Below, piece after piece: positions 19,573-29,906 of a stretch of DNA of 64,000 nt. A program made the position numbers and the translations under genes. Source of the stretch: Pseudoxanthomonas sp. GM95. GTDB taxonomy: Bacteria > Pseudomonadota > Gammaproteobacteria > Xanthomonadales > Xanthomonadaceae. The stretch is from contig NZ_FOAX01000002.1 in NCBI RefSeq assembly GCF_900109775.1, forward strand, positions 248,001-312,000. Direction: 5' to 3'. Position 1 is the stretch's first letter. The number at the start of each line of letters is the position of its first letter. The notes beneath the pieces were generated by a model. It saw only the letters and a program-made list of their open reading frames with translations. It ran no database searches and was not told the DNA's origin.

Positions 19573-21825
19573 ATGATCCGCGCTGCACGCCGTGCTTTCC
19601 GTTCGCCTGTTTCCCATCCGCTGACCCTGGCCGTCCTGGCGTCGTTGGCCCTCGCCGCGCCGCTGCATGCGCAGCAGGCCGACGAAGATGAAACCCGTGC
19701 CGAGCAGGCCGGTGCTTCGACGCTGGATACGCTGCACGTGACCGCCGAGCAGATCGCCAAGCAGGCGCTGGGCACCTCGATCATCACCCAGGAAGACATC
19801 GAACGCCGGCCGCCGGCCAACGACCTGTCCGACATCCTGCGGACCATGCCGGGCGTCAACCTGACCGGTAACAGCTCGTCGGGCGCCTACGGCAACAACC
19901 GCCAGATCGACCTGCGCGGCATGGGCCCGGAAAACACCTTGATCCTGGTCGACGGCCGCCGCGTGAGCGCGCGTGACTCGGTGCGCATGGGCGTGGCCGG
20001 CGAACGCAACAGCCGCGGCGACACCAACTGGGTGCCGGCCGAAGCGGTCGAGCGCATCGAAGTGCTGCGCGGCCCGGCCGCGGCGCGCTACGGCTCCGGC
20101 GCCGCTGGCGGCGTGGTCAACATCATCACCAAGAAGCCCACCGGCGACCTGACCGGCAGCATGACGCTGTACGGCCTGGTGCCGGAGAACAACGACGAAG
20201 GCGGCAGCCAGCGTGCCGGCTTCACCCTGAGCGGGCCGCTGTCGCGCGACTGGTCGTTCCGCCTGTACGGCAACCTCAACAAGACCGAGGCCGACGCCGC
20301 CGACATCAACAGCGCCAACTCCGAAAGCGGCGTGGCTGCGGCCGGCCGCGAAGGCGTACGCAACAAGGACGTCAATGGCCTGCTGCGCTGGGATCTCACC
20401 GACGACCAGGTGCTGGAATTCGAAGCCGGCTACAGCCGCCAGGGCAACATCTTCGCCGGCGACTACCTCAACACCTCCAACGCGACGGTGACCAGCAAGG
20501 TCGGCGACGAGACCAACGTGATGACCCGTCGCAACGCGGCGGTGACCCATCGCGGCAACTGGGCGTTCGGCACCTCGCGCCTGACCGTGTCCACCAGCGA
20601 CACCGACAACGACCGCATCAGCGAAGGCCTGGCCGGCGGCCCGGAAGGCTCGCTGTCCACCACACCGGTATGGACGCACTCCAACCTCAAGGACACCACC
20701 GCCGAAGGCGAAGTGAATATCCCCAGCGTCATCGGTGGCATGGACAACATCTGGACGCTGGGCTTCGAGTATCGCGACAGCGAGCTGGACGATCCGTACT
20801 CGATGACCCAGACCGGCACCGGTGTGGAAGGCGTGGACCTGACCAACCGCGACGGCAAGACCGACGAGCAGGTCACCGCGGTCTTCATCGAGGACAATAT
20901 CTACGCCACCGAGCGCCTGACGGTGACGCCGGGCCTGCGCTTCGACCATCACAGCGCGTTCGGCAACAACTTCAGCCCCAGCCTCAACGTGCAGTACAAG
21001 CTGACGCCGGACTGGCTGATCAAGGGCGGCGTGGCGCGCGCGTTCAAGGCGCCCAACCTGTACCAGGCCAACCCCAACTACCTGTACTACACGCGCGGTA
21101 ACGGTTGCCCGGATTACTACACAGGCAGCGGCGGCTGCTACATCCAGGGCAATGCCAGCCTGGATCCGGAAACCAGCATCAACAAGGAAATCGGCGTGGA
21201 GTGGCTGCCCGACTCCGGCTACCACGCGTCGCTGACCTACTTCCACAACGACTACGACAACAAGATCGTCGCCGGCTATAGCGACTACTACGAGACCTCG
21301 GCCAGCGGCTACGTATACCAGTGGATCAACGCGTCCAAGGCGCTGATCCAGGGCGTGGAAGGCAACGTCAAGATCCCGCTGCTGGGCGAGCGCGGTGACC
21401 GCCTGAGCTGGAACACCAACGTCACCTGGATGATCGACAACAAGAACAAGGCCACCGGCCAGCCGCTGTCGGTGATCCCCGAGTACACCGTCAATTCCGC
21501 GCTGGACTGGCGCGCGACCGAGAAGCTCTCGTTGTCGCTGATGGCCACCTTCTACGGCAAGCAGGAACAGGCCTCGCTGGACCGCAACAACGAAGCGGTG
21601 TGCGGCACCGACGGCCTGGTCGCCTGCGACACGCTGGGCGCGTACCACCTGTTCAACGCCAGCGTGCGCTATCGCATCACCAAGAAGGTGGGCGTCGGTT
21701 TCGGCGTGAACAACCTGGCCGACAAGCGCATCTTCCGCGAAGGCAGCCGCGCCAGCAGCGCCGGGGCGGCGACCTACAACGAGCCGGGACGCGCGTACTG
21801 GGCCAGCCTCAACTTCGGCTTCTGA
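19573..21825 (+). CDS. fepA: TonB-dependent catecholate-siderophore receptor (FepA type)
   Basis: 750 residues. A signal peptide ends near residue 34 (SLALAAPLHAQQ). The plug domain has ALGTSIITQEDIERRPPAND and NRQIDLRGMGPENTLILVDG, and EVLRGPAAARYGSGAAGGVV, all typical FepA-group plug text; a 22-stranded barrel follows and ends with aromatic F (ASLNFGF). It should bind ferric enterobactin-like siderophores at the outer membrane and import them with TonB energy. It is the first gene of a seven-gene operon behind a Fur box, next to a siderophore esterase and an ABC importer. No siderophore synthesis gene is visible, so use of foreign siderophores is likely. Confidence 0.9.
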   Translation: MIRAARRAFRSPVSHPLTLAVLASLALAAPLHAQQADEDETRAEQAGASTLDTLHVTAEQIAKQALGTSIITQEDIERRPPANDLSDILRTMPGVNLTGNSSSGAYGNNRQIDLRGMGPENTLILVDGRRVSARDSVRMGVAGERNSRGDTNWVPAEAVERIEVLRGPAAARYGSGAAGGVVNIITKKPTGDLTGSMTLYGLVPENNDEGGSQRAGFTLSGPLSRDWSFRLYGNLNKTEADAADINSANSESGVAAAGREGVRNKDVNGLLRWDLTDDQVLEFEAGYSRQGNIFAGDYLNTSNATVTSKVGDETNVMTRRNAAVTHRGNWAFGTSRLTVSTSDTDNDRISEGLAGGPEGSLSTTPVWTHSNLKDTTAEGEVNIPSVIGGMDNIWTLGFEYRDSELDDPYSMTQTGTGVEGVDLTNRDGKTDEQVTAVFIEDNIYATERLTVTPGLRFDHHSAFGNNFSPSLNVQYKLTPDWLIKGGVARAFKAPNLYQANPNYLYYTRGNGCPDYYTGSGGCYIQGNASLDPETSINKEIGVEWLPDSGYHASLTYFHNDYDNKIVAGYSDYYETSASGYVYQWINASKALIQGVEGNVKIPLLGERGDRLSWNTNVTWMIDNKNKATGQPLSVIPEYTVNSALDWRATEKLSLSLMATFYGKQEQASLDRNNEAVCGTDGLVACDTLGAYHLFNASVRYRITKKVGVGFGVNNLADKRIFREGSRASSAGAATYNEPGRAYWASLNFGF

Positions 21826-21826
21826 G

Positions 21827-22852
21827 GTGGATGCAGGCCATGTGCGCCCTGCGCGATGCCTGCGGTGGTGGACGACGATCCTGCGATCGCCGTTCGCCGT
21901 CGCCTGTCTGCTGGGAGGCGTGATGACGTTACCGATCGATTCGGCCGAGGCGTACCAGCGCAAGTTCGAACAGACCATTGGTGAGACGGTGGCCGAGCGT
22001 CCTTCGGCGCAGTACCGGTTCGAGCGCTTCGTCGTCGAAAGTCCCGATGGTGTGCGCCGTTGGCGGATTAACCTGGGGATTCCGAAAACAGCGGCGCCGG
22101 TGAATGGCTTTCCGGCATTCTGGATGCTCGACGGCAACGCCGCGTTGCAGGTGTTCGACGCGGCCTTGCTGGAGGAGCTTGCCGCAGCCACGCCGCAGGT
22201 GCTGGTGTTCGTTGGTTACGACAACGACCAGCGCATCGATAGCGCGTCTCGCACCCGCGACTACACGCCGTCGGTGAGCGTGCGTGGCGAAGGCAATGCC
22301 GTCGAACAGCTCGGCGGCGGTGCGCAGGCCTTCCTGCAGACGATCGAACAGCAGATCCGCCCGGAGGTCGAGCGTCGCGTGACGATCAATCCGCGCCGGC
22401 AGGCGCTGTGGGGGCATTCGTTCGGCGGCTTGTTCACGCTCGATGCGCTCTACAGCGGGGCCAGCGGTTTCCAGACCTTTGCGCCTGCCAGTCCATCGTT
22501 GTGGTGGGACCACGGCGTCATGCTGGGCGTGCCGGAGCGTGACTTCGTTGCCCATCGCGAACGCCACGCCGTACGCGTGCTGCTGATGCTGGGCGGCGCC
22601 GAGCGCCATCCCGATTACAGCGATCGCGATCTTAGCAATCCGCGCGTGGCTTCGCACATGAAGCGCGTCGGCGATGCGCCGCCGGGTGCGGCCTTCGCGT
22701 TGTCCGAACGGCTGCAGACGCTACCCGGCCTGCAGGTTGAGTACCGCGAGTTCGACGGCCTGGGTCACGGCCCGATGCTGCGCGCCTCGCTGCTCTACGC
22801 ACTGCATGCCGTGGCCGGCGTTGCCGATCACAGTACCGATGTCGCGCCGTGA
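21827..22852 (+). CDS. Periplasmic siderophore esterase (IroE/Fes-like alpha/beta hydrolase)
   Basis: Up to 341 residues. The frame opens at GTG 21827 right after the receptor stop; a leader with a hydrophobic run (SPFAVACLLGGVMTLPIDSA) suggests export, and the true start could be slightly later. The nucleophile elbow is LWGHSFGGLFTLDALYSG, and the catalytic histidine is probably in FDGLGHGPMLRAS. NGFPAFWMLDGNAAL and FAPASPSLWWD are typical of the IroE/Fes esterase group, which cuts trilactone siderophores such as enterobactin to release iron. It would act between the outer-membrane receptor and the ABC importer. Overlap with the receptor gene is nil, but the spacing is only one base. Confidence 0.85.
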   Translation: MDAGHVRPARCLRWWTTILRSPFAVACLLGGVMTLPIDSAEAYQRKFEQTIGETVAERPSAQYRFERFVVESPDGVRRWRINLGIPKTAAPVNGFPAFWMLDGNAALQVFDAALLEELAAATPQVLVFVGYDNDQRIDSASRTRDYTPSVSVRGEGNAVEQLGGGAQAFLQTIEQQIRPEVERRVTINPRRQALWGHSFGGLFTLDALYSGASGFQTFAPASPSLWWDHGVMLGVPERDFVAHRERHAVRVLLMLGGAERHPDYSDRDLSNPRVASHMKRVGDAPPGAAFALSERLQTLPGLQVEYREFDGLGHGPMLRASLLYALHAVAGVADHSTDVAP

Positions 22853-22984
22853 GAGGCGCGTCGTCCGATGCGATGTCCCGGTGCGCGCTGCAGCGTGCCG
22901 ATATTTGTTTCCCTGCGCCCAGGTCATTCCCCAGGCATCACCGCGTGCGGCGCGTGTCGCCGCCTTTTCGATAGAGGCCTGACC

Positions 22985-24406
22985 ATGTCGTTTTCATTTC
23001 CCTCGGTTTCCCTGTCGCGCCTGCTGCGCGTGTCCGCGCTGGCGCTCGCCCTGGGCGTTGCGCCCAACGCATGGGCCCAGCAGGGCGCGTTTACTGCGCC
23101 CGATACCAGCTTCGCCGGCAAGCTCAGCCTGAAAACTCCGGTGGCCTACGCCGGCGAGACCGTCGAGCTGGCAGGCGAGGGCTTCAAGCCCGGCCAGCAG
23201 GTCACGCTCTCGCGCGGCACCCGCGTGCTCAACGCGCAGCCCTACATCGCCGATGCGCAGGGCAAGTTCACCGCCGCGTTGCAGGTGCCGGCCGATGCGG
23301 CCGCGGGACGGCATCCGCTGCTGGTGAACGTGGCCGGGCCGGATGCGGCTGAAGTGTTCGAGCTGAAGGTCTCGCCGAAGCTCGAACTCTCCGGCGACAA
23401 GCAGGCCCGCGCGCACGGCGCGCCGCTGGTGCGTGGCCTGTACCAGTCCGCGTACAGCGCCAGGAGCAATGCGGTCTTCGTGACCTCGGCTGTGGGCCGT
23501 CCGCCGGTCAAGCAATCCGAGTTGGTCAAGGTCGATCCGAAGACGCTGAAGATCCTCGCGCGGGTCACGCCGCAGACCGCGCCGGCCCCGGAAGCGCGTC
23601 CCGACCAGCCGGCGCGCGAGGCCAGCGTCTACGCGGTCTATGGCGTGGGCGTGGACGACGCCAACGGCCACGTGTGGGTGACCAACACACGCCAGGGCAC
23701 AGTGGCGGTGTATCGCCAGTCCGACCTGGCGCTGGTCAAGCAGTTCCCGGCCGAAGCCGTGCCGCATTCGCGCGATGTCATCGTCGATGAAGTGCGCGGG
23801 AAAGCCTATGTGTCGGCCACCGGTGAAACGCACGTGGCCGTGTTCGATACGCGCACGCTGGAACACCTCAAGGACATCCAGATCGACAGCGCGCAGCGCG
23901 GCGAGAAGTTCACTCCGACCAGCCTTGCCCTGGACACGCAAGGCGGCAAGCTGTTCAGCGCCAGCATCGGCACGCCCGAGGCGGTGGTGATCGATACCGC
24001 CACCGATACCGTCGAAAAGGTGATCGCTCTGGGCCATGCCACCAGCGCGATTGGCGTCGGCTGGGACGGCGGCGCCAAGCGCCTGCTGGTGGTTGCGCAG
24101 GGCAGCGACAACCTGCTGATCGTCGATCCGGCCAGCGGCCGCGTCGAACACGACGTGCCGGTCGGCGCCGGTCCGCTCAACGTGGCGGTCGATCCGGTCT
24201 CGGGCCTGGCCTACGTCAGCAATCGCGCCTCGGGCACGCTGGCGGTGGTCGATCGCAGCGGCAAGGTCGTGGCGAATCTCGACGGCGGCACGCTGCCCAA
24301 CCACGTTCATGCCGACGGCAAGGGCGCGGTTTACGCAGTCAACAAGTCGCGCGGCGAAGACGATCCCAAGGGCGATCGCATCACCCGCATCGTGTCCAAG
24401 CGCTAA
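22985..24406 (+). CDS. Periplasmic YncE-like beta-propeller protein
   Basis: 473 residues with a signal peptide (SALALALGVAPNAWAQQ). Residues about 25-135 are a beta-rich domain of an Ig-like kind (YAGETVELAGEGFKPGQQVT). Then seven-bladed propeller repeats follow, seen in phrases such as VYAVYGVGVDDANGHVWVTN, VIVDEVRGKAYVSATGETHV and VAVDPVSGLAYVSNRASGTL. YncE-like proteins are periplasmic and some are iron-regulated and bind DNA or unknown ligands. Here it lies between a siderophore esterase and a binding protein, so a role in handling the siderophore or its fragments is likely but not established. Start at ATG 22985, just before the signal peptide. Confidence 0.83.
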   Translation: MSFSFPSVSLSRLLRVSALALALGVAPNAWAQQGAFTAPDTSFAGKLSLKTPVAYAGETVELAGEGFKPGQQVTLSRGTRVLNAQPYIADAQGKFTAALQVPADAAAGRHPLLVNVAGPDAAEVFELKVSPKLELSGDKQARAHGAPLVRGLYQSAYSARSNAVFVTSAVGRPPVKQSELVKVDPKTLKILARVTPQTAPAPEARPDQPAREASVYAVYGVGVDDANGHVWVTNTRQGTVAVYRQSDLALVKQFPAEAVPHSRDVIVDEVRGKAYVSATGETHVAVFDTRTLEHLKDIQIDSAQRGEKFTPTSLALDTQGGKLFSASIGTPEAVVIDTATDTVEKVIALGHATSAIGVGWDGGAKRLLVVAQGSDNLLIVDPASGRVEHDVPVGAGPLNVAVDPVSGLAYVSNRASGTLAVVDRSGKVVANLDGGTLPNHVHADGKGAVYAVNKSRGEDDPKGDRITRIVSKR

Positions 24407-24475
24407 GCCCGTACGCCGGTGGCGGGCGCGTGCCTGCCATCGGTGTCGAATGCCAATACTTCAAGGCAGGACCGC

Positions 24476-25438
24476 ATGAAACAACGCAACGGGTGGGTAA
24501 TCGGTTTGTTGGTGCTGGGCTTGGCCGCGTGCGGTGGCGGCAAGCCCGCCGCTTCGACCGACAGCGCCGCAGCGCCGACCGCGGTGTGGCGCACGTTCGA
24601 CAACGCCGATGGCACCAGGACCGAGATTCCCGCGTCGCCCACGCGGATTCTTTCGACCTCGGTCGCGATCACCGGCACGCTGCTGGCGATTGATGCGCCG
24701 GTGGTGGCCAGCGGCTCCAACGCCAAGCACCAGTTCTTCGCGCAGTGGGCGTCAGTCGCCCAGGCGCGTGGCGTCGAGGACGTGTGGCCGGCGGGCAGCG
24801 TCAACCTGGAAGCGGCGTATGCGGTGAAGCCTGATCTGATCGTGATCGCGGTGAGCGGCGCCGATTCGGCGATGCCGCAGCTGGCCGAACTGCGCAAGGT
24901 CGCGCCGACCATCGTGCTCGATTACGGCGACCAGACCTGGCAGGACTTGGCGCTCAAGCTGGGCCGCGCGACTGGGCACGAGGCCCAGGCCGAAGCGCGC
25001 ATCGCTGCGTTCGAGGAACGCGTCGCCCAGGCGCGGGCGAAGATCAAAGCACCGGCAGGCAAGACCAACCTGATCAGCTTCAACGGCGCGGGCATGGGCA
25101 ATCCCATTGCCACCCGAGAGAGCGCGCACGGGCGCCTGCTGGGCGCGTTGGGTTTTGACATCGAAGAGCCCGATCCGTCATGGCAGACCAACGCCGGGCA
25201 GCGCAAGGATTTCATCTGGGCACCGTATGAAAATTTAGGGAAACTGACCGCGCAGACGACCTTCCTGTTGAGCGTGGATGAGGCCGGTACCCAGAAATTC
25301 CTGACCGATCCGGTGTTGGCCAATCTGCCGTCGGTACGCGCGCAGCAGGTGCATGGGCTCGGCAAGAATTCCTTCCGCATCGACTACTACAGCGCCAGCG
25401 AGATCGTGGACGATCTGGTGCGCAAGTTCGGTCCTTGA
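24476..25438 (+). CDS. fepB: Ferric-siderophore binding lipoprotein (FepB type)
   Basis: 320 residues. A lipoprotein signal peptide with lipobox LGLAAC places it on the periplasmic face of a membrane. The mature part is a cluster-type periplasmic binding protein: SPTRILSTSVAITGTLLAID, NLEAAYAVKPDLIVIAV, and the linker-helix region QAEARIAAFEERVAQARAKI. It delivers the iron complex to the permeases encoded just downstream. The frame is open upstream of the chosen ATG, but the lipoprotein signal fixes 24476. It follows the propeller gene after 69 bases. Confidence 0.9.
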   Translation: MKQRNGWVIGLLVLGLAACGGGKPAASTDSAAAPTAVWRTFDNADGTRTEIPASPTRILSTSVAITGTLLAIDAPVVASGSNAKHQFFAQWASVAQARGVEDVWPAGSVNLEAAYAVKPDLIVIAVSGADSAMPQLAELRKVAPTIVLDYGDQTWQDLALKLGRATGHEAQAEARIAAFEERVAQARAKIKAPAGKTNLISFNGAGMGNPIATRESAHGRLLGALGFDIEEPDPSWQTNAGQRKDFIWAPYENLGKLTAQTTFLLSVDEAGTQKFLTDPVLANLPSVRAQQVHGLGKNSFRIDYYSASEIVDDLVRKFGP

Positions 25439-25485
25439 TGTCGTTGCGGTCTTTCGACAACTGATGCTCGCGCGTGCTGGCTGAG

Positions 25486-26496
25486 ATGGCGATGCAAGGC
25501 GGGAGCGCACACCGTTCGCGGCAGCGCATCGCGCTGCTCGCAGGCTTGGTGCTGCTTGCGGTGCTGGCGTTGGTGAGCTGCTGCGTCGGGACGCGCACGT
25601 TGCCGCTGTCGGTGACCTGGCAGGCGGTGCAGGCGTTCGATCCCGGGAATAGCGATCACCTGCTGGTGCGGCTGCTGCGCATCCCGCGCACGCTGATTGC
25701 CATCGTGGTCGGCGTGGCATTGGGCGCAGCCGGCGCGGTGATGCAGGCGCTGACGCGCAACCCGCTGGCCGATCCCGGCCTGCTGGGCATCAATGCCGGC
25801 GCGGCCACCGCGATCACCGTGGCAGTGGTGGCCTTCGGCATCACCGATGTCACCGGCTACCTGTGGTGCGGCCTGATCGGCGCGGCGTTGGCCGGCGCTG
25901 GCGTGTACCTGCTGGGCGGCGTGGATCCGGTGCGGCTGGTGCTAGCGGGCGTGGCGTTGACGGTGGTGCTGCAGGCGCTGACGCAGGTGATCCTGCTCAA
26001 CAGCGACGAGGCGGTGTACGACCAGTTCCGGCACTGGTCGGTGGGCTCGCTGCAGGGACGCGGGATGGCCGTGTTCTGGCCGGTCGCGGTGGCGACGCTG
26101 CTCGGCAGTGCGCTCGCGCTATCGCTGGCACGGCCATTGGACGCGGTGGTGCTGGGCGAAGACCTTGGCCATGCGCTCGGCGCGCATCCGCTGCGGGTCT
26201 GGAGCCTGGCGATGCTGGCGGTGGTGGTGCTGGCCGGCGCGGCAACCGCGGCCGCCGGACCGCTGGCCTTCGTCGGCCTGGCCGCGCCGCACGTGGCGCG
26301 TCGCATCGTGGGACCGGCGCACCGGGTGCTGATGCCGGCATCAATGCTGATCGCGGCGCTGCTGCTGTTGGCCGCTGACGTATTGGGGCGTGTCATCGCC
26401 TGGCCCAGCGAGATCGGGGTCGGGATCATGGCCGCGTTGATCGGTGGGCCGTGCTTCGTCGCGCTGGCCCGCCAGCGCCGGATCGCGCACCTGTGA
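25486..26496 (+). CDS. fepD: FecCD-family siderophore permease (FepD type)
   Basis: About 336 residues with some nine to ten membrane helices. Typical FecCD phrases are LLRIPRTLIAIVVGVALGAA, ALTRNPLADPGLLGINAGAA, and the coupling region ARPLDAVVLGEDLGHALGAH that meets the ATPase. It forms half of the inner-membrane channel for the ferric siderophore, together with the next gene. ATG 25486 is preferred; GTG 25474 would add four residues. The coding end overlaps the next gene by four bases (GTGA), so the two are translationally coupled. Confidence 0.92.
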   Translation: MAMQGGSAHRSRQRIALLAGLVLLAVLALVSCCVGTRTLPLSVTWQAVQAFDPGNSDHLLVRLLRIPRTLIAIVVGVALGAAGAVMQALTRNPLADPGLLGINAGAATAITVAVVAFGITDVTGYLWCGLIGAALAGAGVYLLGGVDPVRLVLAGVALTVVLQALTQVILLNSDEAVYDQFRHWSVGSLQGRGMAVFWPVAVATLLGSALALSLARPLDAVVLGEDLGHALGAHPLRVWSLAMLAVVVLAGAATAAAGPLAFVGLAAPHVARRIVGPAHRVLMPASMLIAALLLLAADVLGRVIAWPSEIGVGIMAALIGGPCFVALARQRRIAHL

Positions 26497-27535
26497 GCGT
26501 GGGCTTTTCCGCGCAGCGCGTGTGGCGGATCGGCGGCGCGTCGCTGGTCGTGCATCGGCGCGGCGTGTGGATCGTGCTGGCGTTGTGCGGGCTCGCGTTG
26601 CTGCTGGCGCTGGGCGAACTGCTGGTCGGCCGCATGGCGCTGTCGCCGGGGCAGGTGTTCGACGTGCTGCGCGGCGCAGGCGATGGCGGCATCGTCGAGC
26701 GCATCGTGCTGCACATCCGCCTGCCGCGTGCGCTGACCGCGCTGTTCGCCGGTGCGGCGTTGGGGATCTCCGGCGCGATCTTCCAGTCGGTCTCGCGCAA
26801 TGCGTTGGGCTCGCCCGACGTGATCGGTTTCACCGTGGGCGCGGCCAGCGGCGCGATCGCGCAGATCGTGCTGTTCGGCGGCGGCGCGCTGCAGGTTGCG
26901 CTGGCCGCGGTGTTGGGCGGCTGCGCGACGGCGGCGCTGGTCTACCTGCTGTCATTGCGTGTCGGCGTCACCGGCGGTTACCGGCTGGTGCTGGTCGGCG
27001 TGGGCATGGGCGCGATCCTGGATGCGTTCAACGGTCTGATGCTGGTCAAGGGCGACCTGGACACCGCGGTGATGGCCAACCTGTGGCGCGCCGGTTCGCT
27101 GGAGGCGCGCACTTGGGAACATGCGGTGCCGGCAATGCTGGGCGTGGCCGTGCTGCTGCCGCTGGTGCAGGCGATGGCGCGCCGCCTGGAGCTGATCGAG
27201 ATGGGCGACGACCTGGCCCGCCAGCTCGGGATCGGCGTCGAACGCACGCGCCTGCTCGCGATCGCATGTGGCGTGGTGCTCGCGGCCCTGGCGACCGGCG
27301 CGGCCGGGCCGATTGCCTTCGTGGCATTGGCCGCGCCGCAGCTGGCCACGCGCCTGTGCGGCGGCGGACGCCGGCCGGTGCTGGCCTCGGCGGCGATGGC
27401 CGCGTGCCTGCTGCTGGTCGCCGACCTGATCGCCCAGGCGCTGCCGTGGAAGATCACCCTGCCGATCGGGCGCATGACCGGGATTGTCGGCGGCGCCTAC
27501 CTGCTGTGGCTGCTGACCGGCCAGCGGCCCTCACG

Positions 27536-27539
<4 letters not shown>
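26493..27539 (+). CDS. fepG: FecCD-family siderophore permease (FepG type)
   Basis: 348 residues, about nine membrane helices. Marks of the family are HIRLPRALTALFAGAALGIS, VSRNALGSPDVIGFTVGAAS and the ATPase-contact loop RRLELIEMGDDLARQLGIG. It pairs with FepD to form the permease. It starts with GTG overlapping the stop of the previous gene (GTGA), and its own stop overlaps the ATG of the ATPase gene (ATGA), a tight translational coupling that supports a 1:1:2 complex. Confidence 0.92.
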
Positions 27540-28369
<830 letters not shown>

Positions 28370-28373
28370 AAAC

Positions 28374-28406
28374 ACGAACGGCGTGGATGTCCACGCCGTT
28401 CGTTTG
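28374..28406. terminator. Likely bidirectional terminator between fepC and ndh
   Basis: A 14-bp perfect inverted repeat (28374-28387 with 28390-28403) with TTT after it on the plus strand and AAAA before it, which reads as TTTT on the minus strand. It lies between two convergent genes, so it can end both transcripts. Confidence 0.85.
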
Positions 28407-28427
28407 GTGCGATATCGCTTCGGGACG

Positions 28428-29750
28428 TCAGCCGGCGGCGCGCTGCTTGTCCGCTTCCGGCAGCGACTGCGGCAGGCCTTCATCGGGCACCACTTCGCGC
28501 GAGGCCTCGCCGAAGATGATACGCGCGGCGCGCTGGTAGCTCATGTACGCCATGCCCCAGTTGACCAGCACCACGAAGCGGTTGCGGAAACCGATCAGGA
28601 AGTACACGTGCGCGGCCAGCCAGAACCACCACGCCAGCGGGCCGGCGAATTTCAGCTTGCCCAGGTGCACGATCGCGGCCATGCGGCCGATCGTGGCCAG
28701 GTTGCCGAAGTCGCTGTACTTGAACGGCGTCACCGGCTTGTCGGCCAGGCGCGCGCGCAGCACCTTGGCGATGTGCTTGCCCATCTGCTTGGCGGCCGGG
28801 GCCACGCCGGGCACCGGCTTGCCGTCGGCCTGATTGATCGCGGCCAGGTCGCCTCCGACGAAAATGTCCGGGTAGCCCGGCACGCTCAGATCCTGTTCGA
28901 CCAGCACGCGGCCGGCGCGGTCCAGCGGCACGCCCAGCTGGCGTGCCAGCGGCGAGGCGGCCACGCCGGCGGCCCAGACCACAGTGCGCGCGGCGAAGGC
29001 TTCGTCGCCCAGCTTGTAGCCGTGTTCGTCGATGTGGGTGACCGGCTTGCCGGTGCTGACTTCCACGCCGAGCTTTTCCAGCTGGGCGCGAGCCTTGGTG
29101 GTGAGGTCCTCGGGGAAGGACGGCAGCACGCGCGGGCCGGCTTCGATCAGGCGCACGCGGGCTTCGCGCGGGTCGATGTGGCGGAACTCGTCCTTGAGCG
29201 TGTGGCGCGCGATCTCGGCCAGGGTGCCGGCCAGTTCGACGCCGGTCGGGCCGCCGCCGACGATGGCGAAGTGCAGCCACGCCGCGCGCTTGGCCGGGTC
29301 GGTCTCGGCTTCGGCGCGTTCGAACGCCACCAGCATCTCGCGGCGCAGGCGCAGGGCGTCGTCCAGGGTCTTCAGGCCCGGCGCGTGCTGGGCCCACTGG
29401 TCGTTGCCGAAATAGGCGTGGCCGGCGCCGGTGGCCAGCAGCAGGCTGTCGTAGGTGATGCGGGTGCCGTCGGCCAGCTCGATCTGGCGGGCTTCCGGCG
29501 CCAGGTGGGTGACTTCGCCCAGCTGCACTTCGACGTTGCGCTGGTCGCGCAGGATGTGGCGCAACGGCGCGGCGATATCCGGCGCGGACAGGCCGGCGGT
29601 GGCCACCTGGTACAGCAGCGGCTGGAACAGGTGGTGGTTGTGGCGATCGATCAGGGTGATGCGCACCGGCGCATCGTCGAGCGCACGCGCGGCCCATAGG
29701 CCGGCGAAGCCGCCGCCGACGATGACCAGATGGTGTTTGGTAAGGGACAT
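28428..29750 (-). CDS. ndh: Type II NADH dehydrogenase (NDH-2)
   Basis: 440 residues, the family's usual length. It oxidises NADH and reduces quinone at the inner membrane without pumping protons. Two nucleotide motifs are visible: FAD-binding VIVGGGFAGLWAARAL at the N-terminus and NADH-binding FAIVGGGPTGVELAGTLAEI near residue 170. NHHLFQPLLYQVATAGLSA and IFVGGDLAAINQADGKPVPG are characteristic, and the C-terminal part has hydrophobic or amphipathic helices for membrane attachment (WWFWLAAHVYFLIGFRNRF). It converges with the fep operon. Proteins of this sequence are sometimes annotated only as FAD-dependent oxidoreductases. Confidence 0.93.
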   Translation of the reverse strand: MSLTKHHLVIVGGGFAGLWAARALDDAPVRITLIDRHNHHLFQPLLYQVATAGLSAPDIAAPLRHILRDQRNVEVQLGEVTHLAPEARQIELADGTRITYDSLLLATGAGHAYFGNDQWAQHAPGLKTLDDALRLRREMLVAFERAEAETDPAKRAAWLHFAIVGGGPTGVELAGTLAEIARHTLKDEFRHIDPREARVRLIEAGPRVLPSFPEDLTTKARAQLEKLGVEVSTGKPVTHIDEHGYKLGDEAFAARTVVWAAGVAASPLARQLGVPLDRAGRVLVEQDLSVPGYPDIFVGGDLAAINQADGKPVPGVAPAAKQMGKHIAKVLRARLADKPVTPFKYSDFGNLATIGRMAAIVHLGKLKFAGPLAWWFWLAAHVYFLIGFRNRFVVLVNWGMAYMSYQRAARIIFGEASREVVPDEGLPQSLPEADKQRAAG

Positions 29751-29906
29751 GGGAAAGACAACGGCAGTGGGAAAGTCGTGGCGGCGCCGGGCGATCGTCC
29801 ACCTGTCGCGCGCGATGGGGTCGATTTTGTCATGCCTGCGTCATCGCGGCCGTCAAGTCAATTCGACTTTTTGATGCGTTCTGCTCAATCCGACGCGCGG
29901 CGCCGA

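Noticed and set aside
26444-27535. Long open frame fused in front of the FepC ATPase (641 codons in total)
   Set aside because: It is out of frame with the obvious FepG permease on the same DNA and has Arg/Gly-rich shadow composition. The real start is the ATG overlapping fepG at 27536.
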